Shown: positions 1-8,256, counted from the first letter of the stretch. The stretch is 64,000 nt of DNA from Methanococcoides sp. AM1 (GCF_900774055.1 NZ_CAAGSW010000004.1:124001-188000); one strand, 5' to 3'. The notes: generated by a model not told the origin, from the sequence alone. Program-made: numbers and translations.

Positions 1-25
1 TAACAGATTTTCAGACTCCCACATG

Positions 26-466
26 TCATCGCACAACCAGCACCGATACCTTGGAATGTCTAACAACATTTTCTGCTACACTACCGATTAAGAACCTCTT
101 AATTCCCGTCAAACCAAGTGTGCCCATCACTATCAGGTCAATATCATTTTTCTCTGCATAATCGATGATCTCTTCAGCTGGTCTGCCTTTGAGCAATACA
201 GATCCCACCTGAACTTCAACTTTCTTTCCAGCTTCTTCTACATATGCAGTTGCACGTTCTCCCCTATCAACTAATTTTTCTTCAATTTCCTTCGCCCAAC
301 TTATGCCCCTTCGTGCAACTAGGCCATACTCGTCAGAAACAACATATACTGCATAAACTTCAGCCCCAGTCCCTTTTGCAATTTCAATACCATAAGAAAC
401 TGCGTTTTTTGCATTATCTGAACCGTCGGTTGCAATCATAATTTTCTTACAGACATTCCCTTTCAT
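26..466 (-). CDS. Universal stress protein, UspA family (146 aa)
   Basis: Single-domain UspA fold of usual length. The opening strand ends in IATDGSD (residues 11-17), whose Asp contacts nucleotide in the family. The C-terminal ATP-binding signature G-x2-G-x9-G-S is complete (G115, G118, G128, S129), so this is probably the ATP-binding MJ0577-like subgroup. No membrane segment or partner domain is present. The start is supported by a strong purine-rich ribosome site (GGGGGAGGGGGTAAG) directly upstream. It stands alone, with its promoter in the gap up to position 1046. Such proteins act as cytosolic stress factors by ATP binding or oligomerisation; the specific role here cannot be read from sequence. 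Confidence 0.93.
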   Translation of the reverse strand: MKGNVCKKIMIATDGSDNAKNAVSYGIEIAKGTGAEVYAVYVVSDEYGLVARRGISWAKEIEEKLVDRGERATAYVEEAGKKVEVQVGSVLLKGRPAEEIIDYAEKNDIDLIVMGTLGLTGIKRFLIGSVAENVVRHSKVSVLVVR

Positions 467-1046
467 CTTACCCCCTCCCCCTTTGTCCCATAATCTAATA
501 GAAGTCGTTTATAGACTCATTTTGTAGCATTTTAATTCATGAGTCTTGATAAATACAATTTACACAACTAAAACTTATCCCAAATATTACTTTGGACACA
601 TCCTATAAAAGCGAGTTGTCAATTGAGATATAATATATAACCGTAACAATATTAAAATTTCATTTAAAATTGAGTAGAGGAGGCTTTCTTTTGTGACTGG
701 ATATACATGGGGAGGGGATTTCACCTCATATAAATATATCGTATGATTCGTTTATATGATTTTAAATTGAAATTAGCGAACTACTGTAATTGTTTTGAGT
801 TTATTGTGCAGTTTCACTCCTCTACAATTCGATGATGGTTGTTTGTTGTGGTGGCTCTTCTATCGTTTGAGTACATTTCTGCTCTGAGATGCTTGTGTGT
901 CAATCATATCTGGCTTGACATTAGGTGCGAGTGGGAGAGATTTATCTGGGTTTCAGATGCAACATAGAAAGAGTGATCTAGAGGCACATGTGTGAATCGA
1001 ATCCATGATAGGCTAACATTGAGTACATCAAGAGCAGACTCTGGTT
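467..1046. other. 580-bp intergenic region with no gene
   Basis: It separates the uspA start from the end of the glycosyltransferase gene. I see a TATA-like stretch for uspA near 549-565 on the minus strand and an imperfect inverted repeat (668-829, listed separately). The rest is AT-rich with no coding pattern on either strand. Confidence 0.6.
668..829. repeat. Imperfect terminal inverted repeats, possible MITE-like remnant
   Basis: AATTGAGTAGAGGAG at 668-682 matches the reverse complement of CTCCTCTACAATT at 817-829 apart from a two-base insertion. The two arms enclose about 134 bp of non-coding, AT-rich sequence. Inside, at 772-786, is ATTAGCGAACTACTG, which recurs with one change at 4412-4426. 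Size and arrangement fit a short non-autonomous element or a large hairpin; no target duplication is obvious. Confidence 0.3.
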
Positions 1047-2159
1047 TTAATTAAGCACCTGCCGGTATACCTCCCCAGTCTTCTTTGCTATATCTTGCCA
1101 GTCAAAGTATGTTATCGCCCTCTCACGGCCCATTTTTCCCATCAGGCACCTCTTTTCTGGATCATGATATAATCTATCAATCGCTTCTGCGATATTTGCA
1201 CCGCTTTCCGGCTCCACCAGAACCCCGGTCCGGTTGTGGTCAATGATGTCTGGTATCCCTCCAACCCGTGTCCCAATGCACGCGGTTTCACATGCCATGG
1301 CTTCCATGAGCACAATACCGAAAGGCTCGTAGATGCTTGGCAGCACGAACACGTCGGAGAGAGAGTATAATTTAATGAGTTCATGCTTCCCCACATGCGG
1401 AAGGCAGAGGATATGCTTGTCATGATATATATCCGGCTGGCCGACCATTACCAGCATTATCTCTGGGATGTCTTTCTGGAGCCTTCGCACGGCATCAACC
1501 AGATACATCACGCCCTTTTGTGGGTCATTCCTTCCAACAAACAGCACAACGAATCGGTTATCAAGTTTGTATTTTCTTTGGATGTCATCCGCATTTTGGT
1601 GTTTGAATGTCTCAGTATCCACACCGTTTGGAATAATCGTAATCTTATCATGTTCGATTCCAAATGTTTGCTCCAGTTCTTCTTGTATGGACTTTGATAC
1701 TGCAATGAACCTGTCCACCATGGCCATCACATTTTTCTCCATCATAACACTAAGCCCGTCTGGCTTCGTTCTGTTGATATCTATACTGTGAACTGTCATC
1801 ACCAGTGGCAGCCGGGTGCTCTGCTTTGATAATGCAGCAGCTAACTGGATCAACCCACCATGCGAGTGTAACAGATCCAGACTACCACCTGAAAACTGTT
1901 TCTTCACCATCGCAGCCACATTGATGTTGGTCAGTATCTTTTTATATACCGCACTGAAATTATTAGATGCCTGATAATGAAGTTCTGGTAGTCCGTGTAC
2001 CCATACGTTTCGGACCAACGGTTCGTTCGATTCCTGTACATTGGATGTAAACACATGTATCTGATCATTTCCGATTGCAAGACTTTTGGTTAACTCACCT
2101 ACATGGATGCCCACTCCACCAAAAAAATTTGGTGGATACTCATAAGAAAGGATTCCTAT
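1047..2159 (-). CDS. GT4-family glycosyltransferase, glycogen synthase-like; start codon unclear
   Basis: Two-Rossmann (GT-B) glycosyltransferase. The C-terminal half has VGRNDPQKG, the nucleotide-sugar loop region, and the family E-x7-E motif in EPFGIVLMEAM. The first ATG/GTG/TTG in frame is a GTG at 2112-2114, but this lies inside the conserved glycine loop GGVGIHVGE. Upstream the same frame encodes GILSYEYPPNFFGGVG, the expected first strand of GT4 enzymes. I therefore extend to an ATA at 2157-2159 that follows GGTG by five bases, giving about 370 residues. Either this is near-cognate initiation or the start codon has been lost. The divergent neighbour is a GH15 glucoamylase-like gene, so the pair may build and break an alpha-glucan reserve (inference). 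Confidence 0.8.
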   Translation of the reverse strand: MGILSYEYPPNFFGGVGIHVGELTKSLAIGNDQIHVFTSNVQESNEPLVRNVWVHGLPELHYQASNNFSAVYKKILTNINVAAMVKKQFSGGSLDLLHSHGGLIQLAAALSKQSTRLPLVMTVHSIDINRTKPDGLSVMMEKNVMAMVDRFIAVSKSIQEELEQTFGIEHDKITIIPNGVDTETFKHQNADDIQRKYKLDNRFVVLFVGRNDPQKGVMYLVDAVRRLQKDIPEIMLVMVGQPDIYHDKHILCLPHVGKHELIKLYSLSDVFVLPSIYEPFGIVLMEAMACETACIGTRVGGIPDIIDHNRTGVLVEPESGANIAEAIDRLYHDPEKRCLMGKMGRERAITYFDWQDIAKKTGEVYRQVLN

Positions 2160-2377
2160 GTTCGCACCAGTGTCGGTCCTTTTTAGACTGAAATCCGTAA
2201 TTATACCCCCACACTTTATCCCGTTATAGTATCACAGCCAATTAGGTATGTTGACCCTTTAAATTAGAACCCCCGATAATTTAATGGCGTCATTTCTCGT
2301 ATCCCATAAAACAGGAAACTACTTTAGCTCATGATGTACATTTATACGTGAGAATCTACGTTAAAGGTGACGCTCAA

Positions 2378-4315
2378 ATGCCTAAACCACTCGTTGTTGG
2401 AAACGGTTCACTGCTAGTGAATCTTGATATGAATGCAAGCATCCGGGACATGTACTTCCCCCATATTGGAAATGAGAACCATGTGAATGGACGACATTGT
2501 AGGATAGGGGTGAAAGTGGAAGGAAAAAACCTTGGTATGGTCTCTCTGATCGGCGATGATTGGAGCCACAAACTTGGTTACCAGAAAGATCGGTTGGTAA
2601 CTGATAGCTACTATCGCAACGATCGTCTTGAAATTGAGTTGAAGCTTAACGAATGTGTACATCCTCATGAGAATGTATTCATTCGAAAGATAGCAATAAC
2701 CAATACCGATACCATAGATGTGGACCTGAAGCTACTTTTCAGCCATGATATTGCCCTTTACGAGAACCCGAACGGTGATACGGCTATCTTTGACCCTGCA
2801 TTGCAATCCATAATACATTATCAGGACTCGCGCTACTTCCTTATTAGTGGCTCACCATACTTTGACCAGTATGAAGTAGGTCCAAAAGGGACAGATGAAT
2901 CTGGTACTATTAAGTCTGGAGAGCTTAACATGAACTCCATTCAGGTTGGGGCAGTGAAAAGTATAATAAGTTTCTCCCAGCATCTGGCAGCGGGAGAAAC
3001 AAAAATAATATATTGCTGGATCGCAGTAGGGAAAACTTTCTTTGAAGTCAAGCGGCTCAATGAGCTTGTCCATAATACAACACCTGAAAAGATCATGAGT
3101 TATGTAGGACAGCACTCTTATTCATGGGTGAACAAGGAAAAGTACGATTTTTTTGATCTTCCGCCAAAAGTGGGAGACTTATTCAAACACAGTCTACTTA
3201 TTATAAGATCGCAGATCGATAACGATGGCGCGATCATAGCTGCCAATGATAGTGATATTCTTGGAAGGTTCAACATGGATTCATACAGTTATATGTGGCC
3301 GCGAGACAGTGCATTTGTTGCCATGGCACTGGACATAACTCGTTACTCAGGGACTGCGCAAAAATTCTTTAAATACTGTCAAGTACTTCTCCATGATCAC
3401 GGATATTTCCTGCAAAAATACAATCCTACAGGTACCCTTGCAAGTGGTTGGATGCCTTGGATAACAGCTGAGGGAAATATCCAACTTCCGATACAGGAAG
3501 ATAGTACAGCACTTATTATCGTGGCTTTGTGGAATCATTATAAAATTACAAGATCTATCGAGAACATCGATTCGGCCTATCACTCAATGATAATACCAGC
3601 TGCCGAGTTCATGACCAAGTACAGGGATCCTTCTACTGGACTCCCAAAACCCAGTTATAATCTGTGGGAGGAAAAAAGAGCGGTTCACAGCTATACATGT
3701 TCGACAGTTTATGCGGGACTCATATGTGCTGCCAAGTTTGCAACAATGTATGGAGACACTAACCTTGCAGAAAGCTACAACAAGGCTGCCATGGAAATAA
3801 AATGGGGGATCGAGAATCACCTGTATGATAAGGAACTGGGACGGTTCTTGCGAAGCATCAACCCTAGGGATGAGACCGTAGATGCCAGTCTTTACGCCGT
3901 ATCCCAGTTCGGGGTGCTCCCCCCCGACGATGCCAGAGTGGTTAGCACTATGAAAAGTATAGAAAACATACTGTCAGTGAAGACTGAGGTAGGAGGCATC
4001 GCTCGCTTCTATAAGGATAAATATCAAGAAGTTGCGCAATACGATCCGGAGATAATTCCAGGTAATCCTTGGTTCATATGTACCTTATGGGTAGCACAAT
4101 GGTATATACAGATGGCAAAGAGTATCAGCGACCTGCAAAAAGCAAGGGAGATAATACTGTGGGTCACAGATAGAGCCACAGAGACCGGTATGCTGGCAGA
4201 GCAGCTGAATCCGTTTGATGGGAGTCCTTTAAGTGTGAGTCCTCTCACCTGGGCACATGCCACTTTTGTACTAACTGTCATGGCCTTTGTCGAGAAAGCA
4301 AAATCACTGGAGTAA
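2378..4315 (+). CDS. GH15 glucoamylase-like glycoside hydrolase (645 aa)
   Basis: An N-terminal beta-sandwich domain (about 1-260) is followed by an (alpha/alpha)6 barrel. GH15 signatures appear in order: YMWPRDSAFVAMAL, QEDSTALIIVALW, NLWEE (carrying the general acid), NPWFICTLWVAQWY, then EQLNP (general base) and SPLTWAHATFV. The length is typical of archaeal and bacterial GH15 proteins. A GTG at 2348 is in frame, but AAAGGTGA at 2363-2370 sits eight bases before the ATG at 2378 and the protein then begins MPKPLVVGNGS, so I prefer that start. No signal peptide is seen, so a cytosolic enzyme is likely, releasing glucose or hydrolysing trehalose-like substrates. It diverges from a GT4 glycosyltransferase, fitting glucan metabolism. 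Confidence 0.88.
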   Translation: MPKPLVVGNGSLLVNLDMNASIRDMYFPHIGNENHVNGRHCRIGVKVEGKNLGMVSLIGDDWSHKLGYQKDRLVTDSYYRNDRLEIELKLNECVHPHENVFIRKIAITNTDTIDVDLKLLFSHDIALYENPNGDTAIFDPALQSIIHYQDSRYFLISGSPYFDQYEVGPKGTDESGTIKSGELNMNSIQVGAVKSIISFSQHLAAGETKIIYCWIAVGKTFFEVKRLNELVHNTTPEKIMSYVGQHSYSWVNKEKYDFFDLPPKVGDLFKHSLLIIRSQIDNDGAIIAANDSDILGRFNMDSYSYMWPRDSAFVAMALDITRYSGTAQKFFKYCQVLLHDHGYFLQKYNPTGTLASGWMPWITAEGNIQLPIQEDSTALIIVALWNHYKITRSIENIDSAYHSMIIPAAEFMTKYRDPSTGLPKPSYNLWEEKRAVHSYTCSTVYAGLICAAKFATMYGDTNLAESYNKAAMEIKWGIENHLYDKELGRFLRSINPRDETVDASLYAVSQFGVLPPDDARVVSTMKSIENILSVKTEVGGIARFYKDKYQEVAQYDPEIIPGNPWFICTLWVAQWYIQMAKSISDLQKAREIILWVTDRATETGMLAEQLNPFDGSPLSVSPLTWAHATFVLTVMAFVEKAKSLE

Positions 4316-4411
4316 CGATAGAGTTAAGCATCGATTTCCGAGATTTAATGTAAATAAACTGGATATTGGAATATTATAATTGCTTTTAGGATTATTATTA
4401 AAGGATTGAAT

Positions 4412-4426
4412 ATTAGCGAACTGCTG
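4412..4426. repeat. Second copy of the ATTAGCGAACT[A/G]CTG motif
   Basis: ATTAGCGAACTGCTG at 4412-4426 repeats 772-786 with one substitution. Similarity continues loosely on both sides: TTGAA lies upstream and GTTTATT downstream in each copy. It sits just before the provirus-like segment. Possible mobile-element end or shared regulatory motif; the function is unknown. Confidence 0.3.
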
Positions 4427-4469
4427 ACATTCTTGTTTATTTTTCAATTATTTGCATCTTACTATTTTC

Positions 4470-4506
4470 CAACTTTCCTTTTTATAAGCCGAATCTAGTC
4501 ACTGAT
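4470..4506 (+). promoter_or_regulatory. Promoter of the broken capsid gene, copy 1 of a 37-bp cassette
   Basis: CAACTTTCC is followed by TTTTTATA (TATA box) and ends with TCTAGTCACTGAT. It matches 6368-6404 at 31 of 37 positions without gaps. In both copies an ATG begins two bases after ACTGAT, about 26 bases from the TATA box, the spacing expected for a leaderless transcript. Here that ATG (4509) opens only a seven-codon frame, ending in TGA beside AGAGGTGAT. Confidence 0.6.
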
Positions 4507-4524
4507 TTATGTACATATTAAGAG

Positions 4525-5492
4525 GTGATTGAAATTACTCAGGTTTCAGGTCAAAACCAGAAGTTTCTGAGAAAAGAGTTCGTAGTCGGTGAAGTATTCA
4601 AGATAATGGAGCCTCTGCATCCATTCCTTGAGATGCTTCCAAAGGTCAAGGCAGATGCACGTGCGGTATCCTACAAGCAGGAGACCGTGAGTGCATCCAG
4701 TGACACCAAGAAGAAGCCACGTACCAGGACACCAAGTGCAGCCTGGACTTATCTTGACATCACGCCAATGGAGATGAAATCTGGACTTCTGAACAAGAAA
4801 GGATTTGCCATCCGCATTGATGAAGATGCCATTGACTTCACAGATGGTGTGGACGAGATCAGGCGTGCTTACAACAAAGTAGCATTCTGACTTTCACATG
4901 ATCACAATGATGATATTGCAACTGCTATCAAAGCTGCTGCTACAACGCCTGCCTGGACACCTGCAGCTGTCTGGAGCGATCCCTCTGCAATACCCGTAGA
5001 CTATCTCATCCGGCTCGAGGAACAGATGGAACGTGAGGGATATCCATACAGGATGACTGACATCTTTTTACCAACAAGACCAAATGGTATGAGCTGAAGG
5101 GCTACCTCACCTCTGCGGACATTGATAAAACCAAACAGAAAGAGATCTACGGTACACCGACCATTACAGGCGATTCCATCAATATCCCAGTGATTGGGTC
5201 CGGCGTGCACAAGTTGATGTCCGGAATCGATGAAGGCTATGTTCTGGCACTTGACAAGAACAATCCTGCCGATACCATCTACTACAACAACAGTCCACGG
5301 TACTCAACTCAGAAGATCAGCTATCCGACTATTGTTGATGGTAGGAAGACCACCCGCACCGTGCCTAACTTCGGGTTCAACTTCAACCAGTACACGGACA
5401 ACGAGACACATGACGTTATCATACAGTTCTGGTTTGACCAGGTCACTGTGGTCAAGGAACCGTATGCAGCACTGTATGACAACGGAATTTAA
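4525..5492 (+). pseudogene. HK97-type viral major capsid protein, broken by a stop and a frameshift
   Basis: Three pieces together read as one protein of about 322 residues. Piece 1 (4525-4887) carries an N-terminal region with KPRTRTPSAAW. A TGA at 4888-4890 interrupts it, but the same frame continues with LSHDHNDDIATAIKAAA and onward to MTDIF. Near 5063-5069 the frame shifts at a T run; adding one T gives DIFFTNKTKWYELKGYL and joins the third piece, which runs to 5492. The layout (E-rich N terminus, central 'tDiFf-nkt-w-elkgyl', C-terminal beta strands) resembles major capsid proteins of archaeal tailed viruses and proviruses. The true start is unclear: GTG 4525 overlaps the ribosome site, and an ATG at 4509 is out of frame. 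A strong terminator follows. This is a decayed provirus remnant. Confidence 0.72.
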
Positions 5493-5520
5493 GAGGGAAT
5501 TTGTTTTCCCTCTCTTTTTC
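5493..5520 (+). terminator. Intrinsic-type terminator after the capsid pseudogene
   Basis: GAGGGAA (5493-5499) pairs with TTCCCTC (5506-5512) across a six-base loop, followed by TCTTTTTC. It begins at the stop codon of the capsid frame, so the element keeps both its promoter and its terminator although the coding sequence is broken. Confidence 0.75.
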
Positions 5521-5626
5521 TTATATTTTCAAGAATTTCGGTGGAATCACCAGTTTGTACTCTACATAATCTCAAGATGATATCACAATCGCATACTTTT
5601 TAATCAATATGCACTTGTATTAACAA

Positions 5627-6265
5627 ATGGATGGTGTCGGGTATTTCATTTATTCTTTTATCAAATTATTTGTTATCGTAAGCCCTATTACCGGAGTAAT
5701 TACTTTTATAACGCTGACCGATGGCCTGAGCCGAAGTGAAAAGAACTTAATTGCAAAGAAATCTGTTACATTGGCATTTGTTATTGCCTTATTCTTCCTT
5801 TTTACGGGAACCATTATTCTTGATATTCTTGGTATCAGTCTTGATTCACTGAAAGTTGCCGGTGGCATATTACTTTTAATGGTAGCTTTTGATATGACAC
5901 ATGCCAAGATCTCAAAACAAAACATTACTGATAAAGAGATAGATGCAGCCTATAAACGTGAAGATATCTGGATATTCCCAATTGCAATGCCTATCTTAAC
6001 AGGTCCTGGTACCATAACAACAGCTATAGTTCTTACAGAAACTGCTGAAGTGGTTCAGCAAAAGTTTCTGATAATACTCGCATTGATACTAACTTATTCA
6101 ATAGCCATGGTAACATTTCTCTTTTCGAGGAGAATACACAAAAAAATGGGATATAATGGAATGCTGGTACTTACAAGGCTATTCGGTCTGTTCCTGGGTG
6201 CGATCTCAGTAAGTATGGTCGCCAGTGGTATCTGGGGAATTTATTTGAGTCTGAATTCATTATAA
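5627..6265 (+). CDS. MarC-family integral membrane protein (212 aa)
   Basis: About six membrane helices in the MarC/UPF0056 pattern: FVIVSPITGVITFITLT near the start (the conserved P-I-x-x-x-x-F-x-x-L-T region) and a central PIAMPILTGPGTITT motif, which is diagnostic of the family. The length is typical. The biochemical function of MarC proteins is unknown; an early link to multiple antibiotic resistance in E. coli was later withdrawn. It lies alone between the two provirus-like fragments and looks intact, so it is probably a resident gene flanking or trapped by the viral debris. ATG start at 5627, with no strong ribosome site seen. Confidence 0.88.
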   Translation: MDGVGYFIYSFIKLFVIVSPITGVITFITLTDGLSRSEKNLIAKKSVTLAFVIALFFLFTGTIILDILGISLDSLKVAGGILLLMVAFDMTHAKISKQNITDKEIDAAYKREDIWIFPIAMPILTGPGTITTAIVLTETAEVVQQKFLIILALILTYSIAMVTFLFSRRIHKKMGYNGMLVLTRLFGLFLGAISVSMVASGIWGIYLSLNSL

Positions 6266-6367
6266 ATATGACTACAAATATCTTTTAGAATATTTAATGT
6301 TGACCTTTTAATAATGGTGACATTATCCATGATTTATTTTCTTTCACCAACAGTAATAATCATATTT

Positions 6368-6404
6368 CAACTTTCCATTTTATACTCCACTTCTAGTCAC
6401 TGAT
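6368..6404 (+). promoter_or_regulatory. Promoter of the second provirus-like gene, copy 2 of the 37-bp cassette
   Basis: Same layout as 4470-4506: CAACTTTCC, a TTTTATA box and TCTAGTCACTGAT, 31 of 37 bases identical. The gene's ATG (6407) starts two bases downstream, leaving no room for a ribosome site, which points to a leaderless mRNA. Confidence 0.6.
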
Positions 6405-6406
6405 AC

Positions 6407-6844
6407 ATGGCATATACAGCTATTACTCCAGGAGATTTCAGGAAAAGAGGTGGCACACTTGCTGAGAAGATATCAGCTGAGTTTGAATTCGTGGACGAAG
6501 AAATCGATGATCACAAATCCAAATTCGTGGTTCTGACAGCAGGCGTAGGCACACCAACCGCACTCGCAACTGCCGGCATTGATCTTGCAAGTGGATCAGA
6601 CATCCAGATTTACGGTGCATTCGTAGCACCTGTAGACATCACACTTGTCAAAATGCATGACTACCTCACAGAAGCGTATGTCAAGGAGACGACCGATGCG
6701 AAGATCGAAGTGTACGATGGTGCTGGCACACCGACAAAATTAAGCGGTAATCGCATTAAAAATAAGGAGCACGATGTGGGAGCAGAAGCAAGGGGGTATC
6801 ACAGCCAGTTGGCAAAAGTCCCTTCCGCTCCCAGTCCCATATAA
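6407..6844 (+). pseudogene. Truncated viral structural (head/decoration-like) protein
   Basis: Residues 1 to about 114 are compositionally ordered and phage-like: TPGDFRKRGGTLAEKISAEF, then GVGTPTALATAGIDLASGSD and beta-rich segments (IQIYGAFVAPVD, KIEVYDGAGTPTKLSG). After TKLSG the remaining 31 residues (basic, then Ser/Pro-rich, ending PSAPSPI) look like read-through into unrelated DNA, so the C-terminal part of the original protein appears replaced. The identification as a virion head or decoration protein is an inference from the sequence style, the shared promoter with the capsid pseudogene and its nearness to it. The start is the leaderless ATG fixed by the promoter cassette. Confidence 0.5.
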
Positions 6845-6921
6845 TGTATTGTTTCCTGACTTAATGCTGTTTAAGGTCGCGATTGACAGTAAGTTGAGTA
6901 TAAAAAAAGATTAAATACAAA

Positions 6922-7344
6922 TCATCCGACCATATCAAGGGCCATTTGCTTGAAGGCAGGACTCTTGGCCTTATGGAAGGCAGATTCTATAATATACTCT
7001 AATTCCTCATCCATAAAAGGCTTTTGAAGATAACCAACAGGATTTGCAATGGATGCTCTTGATCTTGTCTCCCTGGATGGATCTCCGGTAAGAAAGATAA
7101 CTGGAACAATGTGTGACTTCAGAATTTCAGTTGCAGCATCAATGCCATCCATCTTTCCTTTCAGGTAAATATCTATGATAATAAGATCTGGCTTTTCCTC
7201 TTCAACCATTCTTATTGCATCTTCCCCGGATGTGGCATGTCCTGCAAACTTATATCCCATATCCAGAAGTTTAAGTTTGATCATCATGGCAACGATCATC
7301 TCGTCTTCCACTATGAGGATATTCTTTTCATTCATAGCTCCCAC
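6922..7344 (-). CDS. Stand-alone response regulator receiver (140 aa)
   Basis: A single REC domain with the acidic pair ED at about residues 13-14, phosphoacceptor D58 in LIIIDIYLKG, a Thr in FLTGD and Lys in LQKPF. No output domain follows; about 20 residues of tail remain. It probably starts at the inner ATG giving MNEKNIL, three codons in. The HisKA_2 histidine kinase encoded at 13583 already has a close REC partner, so this one is an orphan that may receive phosphate from that or another kinase. It lies just downstream of the superoxide reductase gene, with 92 bases between, and could be co-transcribed. Confidence 0.88.
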   Translation of the reverse strand: MGAMNEKNILIVEDEMIVAMMIKLKLLDMGYKFAGHATSGEDAIRMVEEEKPDLIIIDIYLKGKMDGIDAATEILKSHIVPVIFLTGDPSRETRSRASIANPVGYLQKPFMDEELEYIIESAFHKAKSPAFKQMALDMVG

Positions 7345-7436
7345 TCCCTAGAAAACAATATAAATCTAAAAAAATATGAAAATGCCAGAGATATTTCCGG
7401 CATTTCTGTAGATGTACCCCCATACATCATATTCAT

Positions 7437-7913
7437 TTATTTTGCATGCCAGGCGCAGGATTTTCCTTCCTTAACCTTTTTTGACATGATCTCAACTTGC
7501 CTGACAGATTGCCAAAGGCCATGGACATTGCAGCTTGCTAATGCTTTAAGCTTCATTATCACAGCTTTTGTCCCACAGTCCCCACAAACGTTCACACCAC
7601 GAATATGGCAGATCTCGAAGGCACGTATTCCAACGATCTCTTCTGTAGGTTCTACAGTGAATGTTGCTTCTGCTTTCTCATCGGAAGGTGAAAGCTCAAC
7701 TCTTCCGACCTTCGTATCCCCCAGATACAGTTCAATCCACTCGATATAGTGGTCATCCTGCATTACGTGTGGGACTTCTCCGAGTCTCACAGTAACTTTA
7801 AATGAACCCTCTGCTGTCATCACATCTTCAGATTCGATAACAGGGAGATGCTTCATCTCGGTTTCCGTGATATTCTCCGGATCTTTCAGGTGGTTAATTA
7901 CTTGTTCGGTCAT
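7437..7913 (-). CDS. Superoxide reductase with extra cysteines, methanoferrodoxin-like (158 aa)
   Basis: The neelaredoxin-type centre is complete: H22 (KHLPVI), H49 and H55 (PHVMQDDHYIEWI), and the SCNVHG motif giving C128 and H131, the usual Fe(His)4Cys ligands. Four further cysteines (C102, C110, C113 in the ICHIRGVNVCGDC stretch, and C153 near the C terminus) could hold an iron-sulfur cluster. This matches methanoferrodoxin, a superoxide reductase class described from Methanosarcina that carries an additional Fe-S cluster. It reduces superoxide to peroxide in the cytosol. It lies beside the methylamine genes but past the permease operon's terminator, so it is probably a separate transcript. 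Confidence 0.85.
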   Translation of the reverse strand: MTEQVINHLKDPENITETEMKHLPVIESEDVMTAEGSFKVTVRLGEVPHVMQDDHYIEWIELYLGDTKVGRVELSPSDEKAEATFTVEPTEEIVGIRAFEICHIRGVNVCGDCGTKAVIMKLKALASCNVHGLWQSVRQVEIMSKKVKEGKSCAWHAK

Positions 7914-7960
7914 AGAATCTCACCCCTTAATTCATTATATTATATAGTCTTTGAAAATAT

Positions 7961-7989
7961 ATAGTTGCCAGCAATTTGCTGACAACTAT
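7961..7989 (-). terminator. Terminator of permease operon 1
   Basis: ATAGTTG (7961-7967) pairs with CAACTAT (7983-7989), continued inward by CAGCA with TGCTG after one C/A mismatch, around the loop ATT: twelve base pairs in all. On the minus strand it is followed by an A/T-rich run with TTTT. It lies 10 bases after the stop of the 81-aa gene. Confidence 0.7.
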
Positions 7990-7998
7990 TTCTCATGT

Positions 7999-8244
7999 TC
8001 AGAACCTGTAATTCTTCACCGAGTGATACAGGATCACACCAAAGAACACAATTATTACAGCCAGGAGGCCGAAATATGAGACTGGATCCCATACGAACTG
8101 CATACCGCCTGTTCCTTCCCAACCTACAAGGACCGTTCCCTGAAGGATTACAGGAGTTACAACGCAGATACCTGCTAATATGAAGATGAACAGGATGTCC
8201 GCGATCTGCATGAACATGCTTCTTTCTTTTACTTCTTCAGCCAT
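7999..8244 (-). CDS. Small two-helix membrane protein of the MMA permease operon (81 aa)
   Basis: No named family is recognised. There is a short charged N terminus, a helix starting MQIADILFIFILAGICVV, a polar loop with the WDPVSYFG stretch, a second helix (LLAVIIVFFGVILY) and the tail HSVKNYRF. It is the last gene of the operon microprotein-MtmP-87aa-81aa; the start has a GAGGAGG ribosome site and lies 12 bases after the previous stop. The counterpart at 17601-17828 keeps MQIADILFIF, AGICV, YFGLLAVI and VKNY/LKNY, so the gene is under selection in both copies. An accessory permease subunit is a plausible role, inferred only from conserved linkage. Confidence 0.85.
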   Translation of the reverse strand: MAEEVKERSMFMQIADILFIFILAGICVVTPVILQGTVLVGWEGTGGMQFVWDPVSYFGLLAVIIVFFGVILYHSVKNYRF

Positions 8245-8256
8245 GTCTTTTCCTCC

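Noticed and set aside
4888-4890. In-frame TGA in the capsid gene as a selenocysteine or recoding site
   Set aside because: A frameshift also breaks the same gene and TGA to TGG is a single change, so ordinary decay is simpler. I see no SECIS-like hairpin, and Methanosarcinaceae are not known to use selenocysteine.
7237-7749. Rightward 170-residue frame across the receiver and superoxide reductase genes
   Set aside because: It lies opposite two genes with complete active-site motifs and has no start signal.
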